This document shows positions 27,719 to 37,852 of a stretch of 64,000 bases of DNA, piece by piece. This DNA is from an uncultured Bacteroidales bacterium (GTDB taxonomy: Bacteria > Bacteroidota > Bacteroidia > Bacteroidales > UBA932): positions 1 through 64,000 of the forward strand of contig CAJONC010000003.1 in assembly GCA_905235675.1 (NCBI GenBank), in the 5' to 3' direction. The notes beneath the pieces are model-generated. The model was not told where the DNA came from. It worked only from the letters and a program-made list of their open reading frames with translations, and did no database searches. Position 1 is the stretch's first letter; each line of letters begins with the position of its first letter. Made by a program: the position numbers and the translations under genes.

Positions 27719-28873
27719 ATGTTGAAGTTCAAGAATCCCCAGAGAATCCAGAATCTCGAAACGCCATTCTGGTATTACGATATGGACCTTTTCCGCGCAA
27801 CGGTCGCGGCAGTGGTGGCGGCGTCGCGGAAGTACGACGTCAAGGTGCATTATTCCATCAAGGCGAACACCGAAAAGCGCCTGGTGGAGGTGCTGAAAGA
27901 CAATGGAATAGGTATAGACTGCGTCAGCGGAAACGAAGTCCGCTGGTCGATAGTGAACGGTGTGGACCCTTCCGGAATCGTTTTCGCCGGTGTGGGGAAA
28001 AGCGACAGGGAGATACTCTATGCAATGCAGGTGGGGATAGCTTCCTTCAACTGCGAATCCCTCGAAGAACTCGAGATTATCGAGGGCATAGCGGCCAAGG
28101 AGGGGCTCATCGCCAATGTGTCGCTGCGCATCAATCCCGAGGTGGACGCCAAAACCCACAAATTCATCACCACCGGCCTTGAAATGGACAAGTTCGGCAT
28201 ACCCAGGAGGATGATGGGCCGTGCGGTGGAGATACTCAGGAACAGCCCTCACCTGAATTTCAGGGGCCTGCATTTCCATATAGGCTCGCAGATTACCGAC
28301 GTGGAGAATGTTTTCGCCAATGAATGCCGCAGCGCGAGGAGCATAATATCCTTCTTTGAAGAGAACGGATTGAAAGTGGCGAACGTGGACCTCGGAGGAG
28401 GCCTGGGCATAGATTACCACAATCCCGACAGCCACGCCATTCCCGAATTCGACCTTTGGTTCCGCACCCTGAGGGACCATCTTCCCCTGCGTCCCGACCA
28501 GCAGCTGCATGTGGAGCCGGGACGGTCGATAGCCGGCCAGTGCGTGAGCCTTATCTCCAGGGTGATTCTCGTAAAGGAAGGAGAAAAGAAGAACTTCGTT
28601 ATCCTCGATACCGGAATGAACGACCTGCTGCGCCCCGCCCTTTACGGCGCATATCACAAGATTGAGAACCTCGACGGCGCAGGGCGGGAACTCCGCCTGT
28701 ACGATATCGCAGGGCCAATCTGCGAGAGCGCGGACGTGCTTGCCGAAGACCGCGTGCTGCCGGAAACCCGCAGGGGGGACCTGATTGCGATACGCAGCGC
28801 CGGAGCATACGGCTCGGTAATGAGCAGCAGCTACAACATGCGCGACCGGGCCTATTCGGTTTTCTCGGATTAA
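27719..28873 (+). CDS. lysA: Diaminopimelate decarboxylase (PLP, fold III)
   Basis: ETPFWYYDMD..., VHYSIKANTEKRLVEVL, LHFHIGSQI, VDLGGGLGIDY, VEPGRSIAG. Confidence 0.92.
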   Translation: MLKFKNPQRIQNLETPFWYYDMDLFRATVAAVVAASRKYDVKVHYSIKANTEKRLVEVLKDNGIGIDCVSGNEVRWSIVNGVDPSGIVFAGVGKSDREILYAMQVGIASFNCESLEELEIIEGIAAKEGLIANVSLRINPEVDAKTHKFITTGLEMDKFGIPRRMMGRAVEILRNSPHLNFRGLHFHIGSQITDVENVFANECRSARSIISFFEENGLKVANVDLGGGLGIDYHNPDSHAIPEFDLWFRTLRDHLPLRPDQQLHVEPGRSIAGQCVSLISRVILVKEGEKKNFVILDTGMNDLLRPALYGAYHKIENLDGAGRELRLYDIAGPICESADVLAEDRVLPETRRGDLIAIRSAGAYGSVMSSSYNMRDRAYSVFSD

Positions 28874-28878
28874 TTTAT

Positions 28879-28886
28879 TAAATTTG
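28879..28886 (+). promoter_or_regulatory. -7 box TAAATTTG upstream of ADP-ribosylglycohydrolase-like gene
   Basis: TAnnTTTG match 28 nt before ATG. Confidence 0.35.
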
Positions 28887-28914
28887 ACTCCCCGAAACAA
28901 TTCAGAACATATAT

Positions 28915-30501
28915 ATGAGACATCGCAGTATCATTGCTTTTGCGGCAGGGGCCATGGTCCTCGCCACGGTTTGCGGCGTGAATGCAGACGCCAAGTCGAA
29001 GAAAACCAAGAAGTCAGCCACCGTCATACCCGCCGAGGTGACACTCAGCAAGCAGGTGCTCCAGGACAAGATCCGCGGCGCCTGGGCGGGCCAGGTGATA
29101 GGATGCACCTACGGCGGCCCCACCGAATTCAAATATTCGAACTTCATCCCTGATGAATACGTTATTGAATGGGATGAGCATAAGGTCAAATGGTGGTACG
29201 ATCATGCTCCCGGATTGTACGATGACGTCTATATGGATCTCACCTTCGTGGAGGTATTCGACCGTGAAGGGCTCGACGCCCCCGTGGAATCGTTTGCAAA
29301 GGCATTCGCCAATGCCGGTTATCCCCTCTGGCATGCCAACCTGCAGGCTCGCTACAACATACTGCACGGCATCATGCCCCCTGAATCCGGCGACTGGCGC
29401 CATAACTCCCACGCCGACGACATCGACTTCCAGATTGAAGCCGACTATGCGGGCATAATGGCTCCGGGCATGATAAATGCCGCCACCGGATACACCGATG
29501 AAATCGGCCATATAATGAACTACGGCGACGGCTGGTACGGCGGTGTGTATGTAGCCGCGATGTATGCCCTCGCATTTGTCACCGACGACATCCCCTTCAT
29601 CGTCAGGGAAGCCCTCAAGACCATTCCTGCTGAGAGCCGCTATTACAAATGCATGGCCGACGTCATCAAATGGTGGGAGCAGTATCCCGACGACTGGCAC
29701 ATCACCTGGGCCCTCGCGAATGAGAAGTACGGCTTTGACATTGGCTGCCCCGGCGGCTTCAACTCCGCGTTCAACATCGACGCGGTAATCAACAGCGCCT
29801 ACATAATCATCGGCCTGCTCTACGGCCAGGGCAATTTCTACCGCACAATCGACATTTCGACACGCTGCGGCTACGATTCCGACTGCAACCCTGCATCCGC
29901 CGCAGGCATACTCGGCACCATACTCGGCTTCAACAACATTCCCGAATACTGGAAACTTCCCATCTACGAAGTCGAGGACCGCGATTTCAAATACACCGAT
30001 ATCTCCCTCAACCGCGCCTGCAAAATGAGCTTCAAGCAGGCCCTGCAGGTGATTGAAAAGAACGGCGGCGCAATCGACGGGCCCACCGTCACCATCAGGA
30101 CACAAAAGCCTCAGGCTGTGCGCCTGGAACAGGGATTCGAAGGCCACTGGCCCGTAGCGAAGAAGGATATCAAGCAGACTCCTTACAAGATGGGAGAATA
30201 CAGTTTCGAAGGCAAGGGAGCCGTGCTCACCTATCATTTCACCCTTCCCACACCCTACAACGTTACCGGCTACGAAGCCAATATCGAGGTATGGCTGGAC
30301 GGCAGCCTCTGCAAGACCATCCTCCTTCCCACTTCGGGCAACGGCCAGAGCCGCGAAATCTGCGGAATCTGGGATCTGCCTCTCGGGGAGCACAAAGTCG
30401 CCCTTCGATGGACCAACAAGCCCGACGACATCAACATGGTGGTCGACAACATCGTCATCTATTCCGACAAGCCCGCACCCGTAAAGCACGTTGACAAATG
30501 A
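28915..30501 (+). CDS. Secreted ADP-ribosylglycohydrolase-fold protein with C-terminal beta-sandwich-like extension
   Basis: Signal peptide; KIRGAWAGQVIGCTYGGPTEF; HADDIDFQIEADYAG; YDSDCNPASAAGILGTILG typical of ADP-ribosylglycohydrolase family. Confidence 0.82.
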   Translation: MRHRSIIAFAAGAMVLATVCGVNADAKSKKTKKSATVIPAEVTLSKQVLQDKIRGAWAGQVIGCTYGGPTEFKYSNFIPDEYVIEWDEHKVKWWYDHAPGLYDDVYMDLTFVEVFDREGLDAPVESFAKAFANAGYPLWHANLQARYNILHGIMPPESGDWRHNSHADDIDFQIEADYAGIMAPGMINAATGYTDEIGHIMNYGDGWYGGVYVAAMYALAFVTDDIPFIVREALKTIPAESRYYKCMADVIKWWEQYPDDWHITWALANEKYGFDIGCPGGFNSAFNIDAVINSAYIIIGLLYGQGNFYRTIDISTRCGYDSDCNPASAAGILGTILGFNNIPEYWKLPIYEVEDRDFKYTDISLNRACKMSFKQALQVIEKNGGAIDGPTVTIRTQKPQAVRLEQGFEGHWPVAKKDIKQTPYKMGEYSFEGKGAVLTYHFTLPTPYNVTGYEANIEVWLDGSLCKTILLPTSGNGQSREICGIWDLPLGEHKVALRWTNKPDDINMVVDNIVIYSDKPAPVKHVDK

Positions 30502-33323
30502 GAAAACTCTTTACCCTGATAGCAACCGCCGCGCTGGCACTTCCCCTCTTCGGGGCCACAAATTCAAAAACAGTCTGGCAGGCATTCCAGAACCCTTCCG
30601 ACGCCTACCGGCCCTATGTGCGCTGGTGGTGGAACGGCGACAGGGTGGACGAGGCTGAGATCCGCCGCGAACTGCGCCTGCTCAAGGATGCAGGCATAGC
30701 CGGCGTGGAGATTAATCCCATCTCCTTCCCCGGAAGGCAGGAAGACACCGTTGGCAAAAAGACCATGGTCTGGCTCAGCGACGAGTGGATAGATATGCTG
30801 GGAGTGGCTTTCGACGAGGCCAAGAAGCTCGGCATGACCTGCGACCTGATAGTTGGTTCGGGCTGGCCTTTCGGCGCCGAAAGCCTGCCCCGCGAGGAAC
30901 GCGCTTCGGTAATGCTCACCTACTGCGACAAGCTTTCTTCGGGAGTGGTCTATGAAAAGTCCCTGTTCCATGTATTCAAGGAACTCGATCCCAAAGTCAC
31001 CATTCCCAATCCCCGCCGTCAGCCCGAACTTCAGAAAGTGCTGATGGTGCCGGATCCCATAAATGACATTTCCGAGGCCGTGGACATCACTGACAAAGTA
31101 AAGGACGGCGTGCTGCGCGTGAAGGCTCCTGCAGGGAACTGGCAGCTTTACTACCTGGTGAAATATGAATCCTTCGCCAGCGTAATCAACGGCGCCCCGG
31201 GTGCCGCGGGCCCCATACTCGACCACATGAACGCGGCCGCCGTACGCAAGTATCTCGACCGCATGTCCGACAGGATAGAATCCAGGCTCGGCCCACTGTC
31301 CGACCATATACGTGCGACCTTCGTGGACAGCATGGAACTGGAAGGGGCCAACTGGACCGGCGATTTCGCCGAGGAGTTCAAGGCGCGCAGGGGATATGAT
31401 TTACTTCCCTGGCTGCCTTTCACCATGTTCAAGGTAAGGCGCCTCGGCGAGGTGGAAGACTTCAACTACGGCTGTGCCAAAGGCGAAAAATTCCAGGACA
31501 GGGTGAACCGCGCCCGTTACGACTTCGAACTTACCAAGGCCGAACTCCTCGAGGAGCGTTTTTTCAAGGTATATGAGCAATGGGCCCGTGATCACGGAGT
31601 AAAATCCCGTGCACAGGGCTATGGCTGCGGATTCTTCATTGAAGAGACTTCGATGGGCCTCGACATTCCCGAAGGGGAGTCCTGGACCACGAACTGGCTG
31701 CGCCATGTGGTAGGCGAGGAGATGGGCGACGAGGATTACCGCCGCGGCCGCGCCTATACCATGATAGACAAATATGTTTCTTCGGCGGCCCATCTTACCG
31801 GCAAGCGCCTGGTGAGCTGCGAAGAGATGACCAATACCTACAATGTGTTCTCCACTTCGCTGGAATACCTGAAGGTAGGATCCGACATGAGCTGCATCTC
31901 CGGAATAACCCATTCGGTTTGGCACGGATTCAACTATTCCCCCAAGGAGGCTCCGTTCCCCGGCTGGGTGCAGTACGGCAGCTATTACAACGAAAAGAAC
32001 ACCTGGTGGCCCTACTGGCATCTGCTGAACGACTACCGCGCCCGCCTGGGCGCCCTCGTCCGCAATGCCGACATGTATACCGACATTGCCATACTTCCCG
32101 CCAACGCCGACCTCTGGTCGACCATGGGTGTGCAGACCGAGCCCTTCCCCGTGAAGCTGAACGTACCCTATACCTCGCTTGTGTGGGAGGCCATCCACAA
32201 GAACGGTGGCGGCGCCGACTATGTTTCGGAAATTATCCTGAGGGATGCTACAGTGAAGAAAGGAAAGCTGTGCTACGGGCCTAAGAGCTACAGCGAGCTG
32301 TTCATGGTGGAAGTCGGCGGAACCACGGTTGAGGCTATGGAGAAGATACGCGAGTTCGTACTCGGCGGAGGCAGGGTGTTCTGCATAGAGAAGTATCCCG
32401 AGAAGTCCGTAGGAATGATGGGTGCCGAGGCGAGGGACGCCCGTATCAAGGCCATAGTCGAAGAACTTTCGGCGACGGGGCGTTTCATCCTTCTCCCCAA
32501 GCCTGAAGGGGATCATTTCCTGGAATGGTACACCGACCTTATGCATGAGTACAATCTCCCTCATTCTGTGGAGATAGGCACTCCGGATCGTTTCCTGCTG
32601 CAGAACCGCTATACCATGGACGACGGCAGCGATTTCTTCCTTTTCGTGAATGCCAGCCGCCTGGAAGGCAAGTCCACCGACATCACCTTCCCCGCGTCCG
32701 TGACAAAGGGGAGGAAGGGCTGGATATACGACCCTGCCACAGGCAAGCGTTATGCCCTCAAGCTGGATGCGTCCGGAAAACTGCATTTCGATTTCGGCCC
32801 TTCGGAGAGCTATGTGTTCATGTTCAACAGGATGGGAGGTTCCGCCCCCGCGTTCAGCCGCAAGCCTGTTTCCGGGGAGGATACCATCGAGTTGAAAGAC
32901 TGGAATGTGAGTTTCGTGAATCCCGAAGTTCCGGATGTTCCTTCCACGACCATGGCGGATCTCAAGGACCTGAAAGATACCGACGAATACAGGAATTTCA
33001 TGGGTGTAGCAACTTACACTACGGTCGTGAATGTCCCTGCCGGCAAGGCATTGCCCAAATATATGAATCTCGGCAATGTAGGATATATAGCCGAAGTGAA
33101 GGTTAACGGTAAGCCCGCGGGGCTGCACTGGTATGGAGAGCCTGTGTTGGATGTTTCAGGCCTGTTCACCACAGGGGACAATACGGTGGAGGTAAAGGTT
33201 ACGACGCTGATGAGCAATTATATGCAGACGCTCACCGATAACCGCAATGCCCAGCGCTTCGTGCTGCGCCGCAACACTCCTCTGAAGCCCGCCGGACTGA
33301 TAGGGCCTGTGAGGTTGTACTAG
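30498..33323 (+). CDS. Glycosyl hydrolase, GH106-like (alpha-L-rhamnosidase type)
   Basis: Signal peptide; PYVRWWWNGDRVDEAEIRRELRLLKDAGIAGVEINPISFPG; ATGA overlap with the upstream gene. Confidence 0.75.
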   Translation: MRKLFTLIATAALALPLFGATNSKTVWQAFQNPSDAYRPYVRWWWNGDRVDEAEIRRELRLLKDAGIAGVEINPISFPGRQEDTVGKKTMVWLSDEWIDMLGVAFDEAKKLGMTCDLIVGSGWPFGAESLPREERASVMLTYCDKLSSGVVYEKSLFHVFKELDPKVTIPNPRRQPELQKVLMVPDPINDISEAVDITDKVKDGVLRVKAPAGNWQLYYLVKYESFASVINGAPGAAGPILDHMNAAAVRKYLDRMSDRIESRLGPLSDHIRATFVDSMELEGANWTGDFAEEFKARRGYDLLPWLPFTMFKVRRLGEVEDFNYGCAKGEKFQDRVNRARYDFELTKAELLEERFFKVYEQWARDHGVKSRAQGYGCGFFIEETSMGLDIPEGESWTTNWLRHVVGEEMGDEDYRRGRAYTMIDKYVSSAAHLTGKRLVSCEEMTNTYNVFSTSLEYLKVGSDMSCISGITHSVWHGFNYSPKEAPFPGWVQYGSYYNEKNTWWPYWHLLNDYRARLGALVRNADMYTDIAILPANADLWSTMGVQTEPFPVKLNVPYTSLVWEAIHKNGGGADYVSEIILRDATVKKGKLCYGPKSYSELFMVEVGGTTVEAMEKIREFVLGGGRVFCIEKYPEKSVGMMGAEARDARIKAIVEELSATGRFILLPKPEGDHFLEWYTDLMHEYNLPHSVEIGTPDRFLLQNRYTMDDGSDFFLFVNASRLEGKSTDITFPASVTKGRKGWIYDPATGKRYALKLDASGKLHFDFGPSESYVFMFNRMGGSAPAFSRKPVSGEDTIELKDWNVSFVNPEVPDVPSTTMADLKDLKDTDEYRNFMGVATYTTVVNVPAGKALPKYMNLGNVGYIAEVKVNGKPAGLHWYGEPVLDVSGLFTTGDNTVEVKVTTLMSNYMQTLTDNRNAQRFVLRRNTPLKPAGLIGPVRLY

Positions 33324-33358
33324 TTTTTGGCATACACCTGTTCAAACCCCCATTTGCT

Positions 33359-34201
33359 TTACTTATATTCAAGCACGGATACTATAGGATAATGGTCTGA
33401 TACGTACTGTCTTTCAGCGTAAGGCTTGTCATCCGTATAAAACAGGGGCACGGAAGCAAAACCGGAAACATAGATATAATCTATCACATACTTTTCTTCC
33501 GGTGTCCTGGTGCCCCATCCGTGGTATGAACTCTTGTCGTCAGAGACTTTCGCTATCTTTCTTGCGCTTTCCATCTGCTTGTCAAGGTCGGTCAGGCACT
33601 CATCGTCCGGTAGAACATTGAAGTCTCCGGTCAGAACCATAGGATAGCCATCCGGATTCATGGAAGCAATACTGTCTACAAGAAGTTGAAGGCCATTCTT
33701 TCTGGCCTCGACTCCTTTATGGTCCAGATGGGTATTTACGAAGAAGAACATCTTACCGTTTCTCTTATCCTTCATAAGAGCCCAAGTTGCTGTCCTTCTG
33801 CAGGCGGCATCCCATCCGTAAGAAGGCACGTCGGGTGTTTCGGAGAGCCAATATGTTCCCCAGTCTACCATCTCGACAGTCCTGGCATTCCAGAAAATCG
33901 ACATATGCTCGCCCTTGGATATTCCGTCATCGCGCCCAACACCCACGTTCTTGTAGTCAGGAGCCTCAGCACTTATATAATCCAGCTGATTGGAGAGGGC
34001 TTCCTGCACCCCAAAAACATCAGGCTTCACATCCGCAAGCATCGCTATCGTTGCCTGTTTCCTCAAATCCCAGGCATTTTCACCATCTTTTGGCGTATCA
34101 TAGCGGATGTTATAGGACATCACCGTGAGTTGGTTAGAGTCACTGCAAGAAGCAATAAAGAACAAAGACGCAACAGTCGCAAACAATACAATCCTTTTCA
34201 T
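33359..34201 (-). CDS. Endonuclease/exonuclease/phosphatase (EEP) family lipoprotein
   Basis: Lipobox IASCSDS; LTVMSYNIRYDTPKDGENAWDLRK; DVFGVQEAL; FFFVNTHLDHKG; VLTGDFNV; SDHYPI. Confidence 0.93.
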   Translation of the reverse strand: MKRIVLFATVASLFFIASCSDSNQLTVMSYNIRYDTPKDGENAWDLRKQATIAMLADVKPDVFGVQEALSNQLDYISAEAPDYKNVGVGRDDGISKGEHMSIFWNARTVEMVDWGTYWLSETPDVPSYGWDAACRRTATWALMKDKRNGKMFFFVNTHLDHKGVEARKNGLQLLVDSIASMNPDGYPMVLTGDFNVLPDDECLTDLDKQMESARKIAKVSDDKSSYHGWGTRTPEEKYVIDYIYVSGFASVPLFYTDDKPYAERQYVSDHYPIVSVLEYK

Positions 34202-34207
34202 CTCAGA

Positions 34208-36871
34208 TTAACGATTAATGTTGTTACCAATATGGCAATTCAATGAATATGAACCGGAATACAGGTCGTGCTCACTACCATCCGGCAGATATACTTTGGC
34301 AGTGCTGCCGACAGGAATCCTGACATCTATCTTAAACCTGTCTTCTGCTTGTTTCCAACTGACTTCTACTCTTCCATAAGGAGTATCCTTGGAAGCCTTC
34401 ACCCAGGCTATATCCCTGATAAGCTGCGGACGGATAATTATATGCTTGTATCCGGGATCGGATTCATCAGGGTTGATACCTGCCAAAGCCTGATAGAACC
34501 AGGTTCCTATGCCGTTGTAGCAATTGTGGATACGGCTTCTGCGGCCATTCCAGTGCTCCCAGGTCAAGTCTGCGCCATTATCCAGCATATATAGATAGCC
34601 CGGATAATCCCGTTTTTTGAGCATATTGTAAACAAACTCTGTTTCAGATTCCCTTGTGGCCCATTGCGTCAGGACAGGAACCCCGACCAGGCCAGTAGAA
34701 AGGTGGCCTTTGAAACGCCCTTCAGTTTCGTTCCTGAGAGTTTCCTTCACCTTGTCGAGGCAATCCTCAGGTGTTGCTCCTACAAACATAGGATAGACAA
34801 GATCTATCTGGGTACCTGTAGAATAGCTGTTATTATCCGGATTGAAGAATTCCTTATGCAAATTCTCGTTCTGCTCTCTGTGTTTTTCGAGATATAAATC
34901 AGCCTGCTCATGCTTTCCCAGAGCTCTTGCTATCTTCGACATAGTAAGATAACTCTCGGACAATACACAGTTGCTGACAATGTTGATTGAGAGCGGGTCC
35001 TTCTGATCTATTCCGGTTGGGGTTGCCCAGTCACCCAGATACCACCATCTGTAGTCCCTGTCTCCCCAGTTGGTAAGAAGGCCGTTTCTCTTGTATCTTT
35101 CTGCAAACGAGATCCATCTCTCCATATTAGGGTAGAACTTCTCCATCATACGGGTATCACCGTAGTTGAGATAAGTCTGCCACGAGGCTATGATAAGGAA
35201 TTCGCACCAGAACGGACCGCCTCCGGCCCTGTTCGGATTAGGTGCAGTATGGGGCATATCACCGTCTTCCTTCTGGCTGTCCGACCAGGCCTGCAGCCAG
35301 TTCATATAGAGAGGATTCGCATTGAACATTGTCTGGAATGTAGGGGTGGAGGCATTGCCATCTCCACCATATCCCAGTTTTTCGTGATGAGGACAGTCAA
35401 CCATATAGCCACCCAGGGTGAGGGCCTTGACAGTCTTGTGAATCATATTATGAATAGCATTCAAATCCTCATCCGAACATTCGAATTCGGAATCACCATC
35501 ATAATCTGTCGTGATTGCACGTCCTGTAATGGCCGAAGGTTCCAGGGGTTCAGCCAAGCCTTTTATCTCCAGATAACGCAGCGCTTTATACTGGAACTTG
35601 TTGGTGTATCTTGCCGCTGTTTTGCCGTCACCTATATAGACGTCAGCAAAATTCTTCATTTCTCTGAAATCCTTCGGATCCTCCAGATAGAAATCCTCAT
35701 AGAAGAATGTAACTTCCTTGCCGTCACCGACAACAGGCATATCGATTTCGACAAAGCCGACGAACGCGTGACCAAGGTCATACACATAACTGCTGTCCGC
35801 CACCTTATGCACAGCCACCGGCTTGTATGTCTGGTAAAAAACATTTGGCTCACACATCTGAGGAGAAGCTTCGTGTTCGGGGATATCTCCGACAACTACG
35901 GGCTGCCACCGGACAGCGTTAAGAGACTTCGAAGTGAAATCCTTTACGGACTTCCGCAAATCAACGACTTCACCTTTTGTCCAGTCCTTTCCGGAATAAT
36001 AACGTCCGATATCCGCGGCTTCCCAAGTTGAATCCGTCCTTGCCAGCACCTCATATCGCCCGTTACCGATTCTTTCAAGTTGTGCGCGGACATACGGCCC
36101 CCCTGCCACAACGCCCGGTATCCTCTTTAGATACCAGCCTGTCCCGGCCCAGATGACAAGTTCGTTTTCGCCTTTTTCAAGCAGGTCCGTAACATCATAG
36201 GTCCTGATGATGGAGCGCTTCGGATGCTGGCTTACAGCCGGATTCAAGACTGAAGCGGAAACCGGCACCCCGTTGATGTATGCATCGTGATAACCCAGGG
36301 AATTAACGTGAAGGAGAACTCTTTCTTTGCCCGGAGAATAAGTGAATGATTTTCTAAAAAGCGGAGAGATGTGCATATCCTTATCCTCGCGAGGCTGTCG
36401 GATACCTATGAAACACGTATTGCCATCCCAATCGTCCCCACGAAGAAGTCCAATTCCGAAATCGGCGGGTTTACTCCAGGCAGAAGGTTTTCCATTCTCG
36501 TCCCATACCCTCACCTTCCACCAGGCCCGGGTTCTCGGGCCGAGAGGACGCCCGTCAAATACTACTCCCGTTGAGCTTTCTTTTTCCACCTTGCCGCTGT
36601 TCCAAAGGTCGGCTTCTTTCTCATTGAGTCTGTCCGGTTCGCTTGCGACCAGCACCTGATATGCGGTAGAATGGGCGCCTTTTTTCCTGCTGGTCATCTT
36701 CCAGCTGAAACGAGGTGCAGTATTGTCGATTGCCAGTGGATTCTTCAGATAATCACATCTCAAATCATTAATCCTGATGCTGGCGCAACAGGGCATTGCC
36801 AGAAAGGCAAAAACGGCCATTGTCAAAAGCAAGGCCGGCCTGCCAGGGGAATGGATGCTATTTCTTCTCAT
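34208..36871 (-). CDS. Alpha-L-rhamnosidase (GH78)
   Basis: SIRINDLRCDYLKNPLAIDNTAPRFSWKM; MVDCPHHEKLGYGGDGNAS; LTWEHWNG; start chosen at MRRNSIHS. Confidence 0.93.
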   Translation of the reverse strand: MRRNSIHSPGRPALLLTMAVFAFLAMPCCASIRINDLRCDYLKNPLAIDNTAPRFSWKMTSRKKGAHSTAYQVLVASEPDRLNEKEADLWNSGKVEKESSTGVVFDGRPLGPRTRAWWKVRVWDENGKPSAWSKPADFGIGLLRGDDWDGNTCFIGIRQPREDKDMHISPLFRKSFTYSPGKERVLLHVNSLGYHDAYINGVPVSASVLNPAVSQHPKRSIIRTYDVTDLLEKGENELVIWAGTGWYLKRIPGVVAGGPYVRAQLERIGNGRYEVLARTDSTWEAADIGRYYSGKDWTKGEVVDLRKSVKDFTSKSLNAVRWQPVVVGDIPEHEASPQMCEPNVFYQTYKPVAVHKVADSSYVYDLGHAFVGFVEIDMPVVGDGKEVTFFYEDFYLEDPKDFREMKNFADVYIGDGKTAARYTNKFQYKALRYLEIKGLAEPLEPSAITGRAITTDYDGDSEFECSDEDLNAIHNMIHKTVKALTLGGYMVDCPHHEKLGYGGDGNASTPTFQTMFNANPLYMNWLQAWSDSQKEDGDMPHTAPNPNRAGGGPFWCEFLIIASWQTYLNYGDTRMMEKFYPNMERWISFAERYKRNGLLTNWGDRDYRWWYLGDWATPTGIDQKDPLSINIVSNCVLSESYLTMSKIARALGKHEQADLYLEKHREQNENLHKEFFNPDNNSYSTGTQIDLVYPMFVGATPEDCLDKVKETLRNETEGRFKGHLSTGLVGVPVLTQWATRESETEFVYNMLKKRDYPGYLYMLDNGADLTWEHWNGRRSRIHNCYNGIGTWFYQALAGINPDESDPGYKHIIIRPQLIRDIAWVKASKDTPYGRVEVSWKQAEDRFKIDVRIPVGSTAKVYLPDGSEHDLYSGSYSLNCHIGNNINR

Positions 36872-37832
36872 AAACCAAAAGGAACGTGGGAACCGAACGC
36901 TCGCCCGAGTCACTCGGCGTGTTGACCAGTCTTCCTCTTACACTCAAGGCTGTGGATCCGCCACCGTCCATATTAAGCGCATATTGAGGGTTGAAGTGAT
37001 ATTTGAGGAACTGAGTCATCCCCCTTGCAGACATTCCGGCGACGGTACCATAGGTCCTGTCCTTGTCAATCGCAATTAAAAGGAGATGATTATCCCCGGT
37101 CATTGCAAAAACGGTACGGGGATGCGTAACACCCTGATGACGATAAGGATGCTCATAATTATATGAGTTCAACTGGGATTCCGTCAGGTTAGCAGGGACG
37201 AAGTTCTCACCAACCGGGTCATAATTATCTATCAGCATCGGAGCGCTTGAAAATATATTCGGACAAGTATGCAGCCTATAATAACGGCGCTGCTGCGCAA
37301 GATTCATACCCTTACCCGAATACTCCAGATAGACGGTCCCGTCTTCGCGCATGTAAATTGCTCCGTCGTTTTTCCAGTTCGGCACATCCGTATCGCGTAT
37401 GTATGAATTAGAGATATTGTGATACTCTATTCCATCAACCCTTATATATACGGACTGGGGCTCAAAGGTAGCATTTATCGATGCGATTGCACCTTTCTCT
37501 TTCGCAAGGGCAGAACCGACTTTATCCGATGCAAGGACGAATTCAATCCGGTATTTATTGCTGTTCATATCCACGTCCAGAACTCTGACTCTCTGCCTCG
37601 CACAAGTGACCGGGTCATACCCTTCAAATCTATGGAGAAGCAAGCCTTCCGAAACCGTTTCGCTTGTCCAGCCCATCGTCCCGGGCCCGCCCTGAACTTT
37701 ATCCGCAGGTTCTTGGGGGGTCTCCGGTACTTCTTGCGATGTATTGTCTTCAACAGGGATAACGTCTTGCCTGCAAGAAATCAGGATGAGAAAAAAGACC
37801 AGTAATACTGCTGATTTGCAATGATATCTCAT
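36858..37832 (-). CDS. Phosphodiester glycosidase family (NAGPA-like) lipoprotein
   Basis: Lipobox LISCRQD; GAIASINATFEPQ; HPRTVFAMTGDNHLLLIAIDKDR; ALNMDGGGSTALSVRGRLVNTPSD. Confidence 0.9.
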   Translation of the reverse strand: MRYHCKSAVLLVFFLILISCRQDVIPVEDNTSQEVPETPQEPADKVQGGPGTMGWTSETVSEGLLLHRFEGYDPVTCARQRVRVLDVDMNSNKYRIEFVLASDKVGSALAKEKGAIASINATFEPQSVYIRVDGIEYHNISNSYIRDTDVPNWKNDGAIYMREDGTVYLEYSGKGMNLAQQRRYYRLHTCPNIFSSAPMLIDNYDPVGENFVPANLTESQLNSYNYEHPYRHQGVTHPRTVFAMTGDNHLLLIAIDKDRTYGTVAGMSARGMTQFLKYHFNPQYALNMDGGGSTALSVRGRLVNTPSDSGERSVPTFLLVYEKK

Positions 37833-37852
37833 ACGCGCAAAACTTTCATATA

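Noticed and set aside
29014-30489. 491-aa minus ORF antisense to the ADP-ribosylglycohydrolase-like gene
   Set aside because: Low-complexity V/G/A/D composition typical of antisense shadow; + strand gene has clear family motifs.
31401-33128. 575-aa minus ORF antisense to GH106-like gene
   Set aside because: Shadow ORF; no recognisable domain, + strand coding is convincing.
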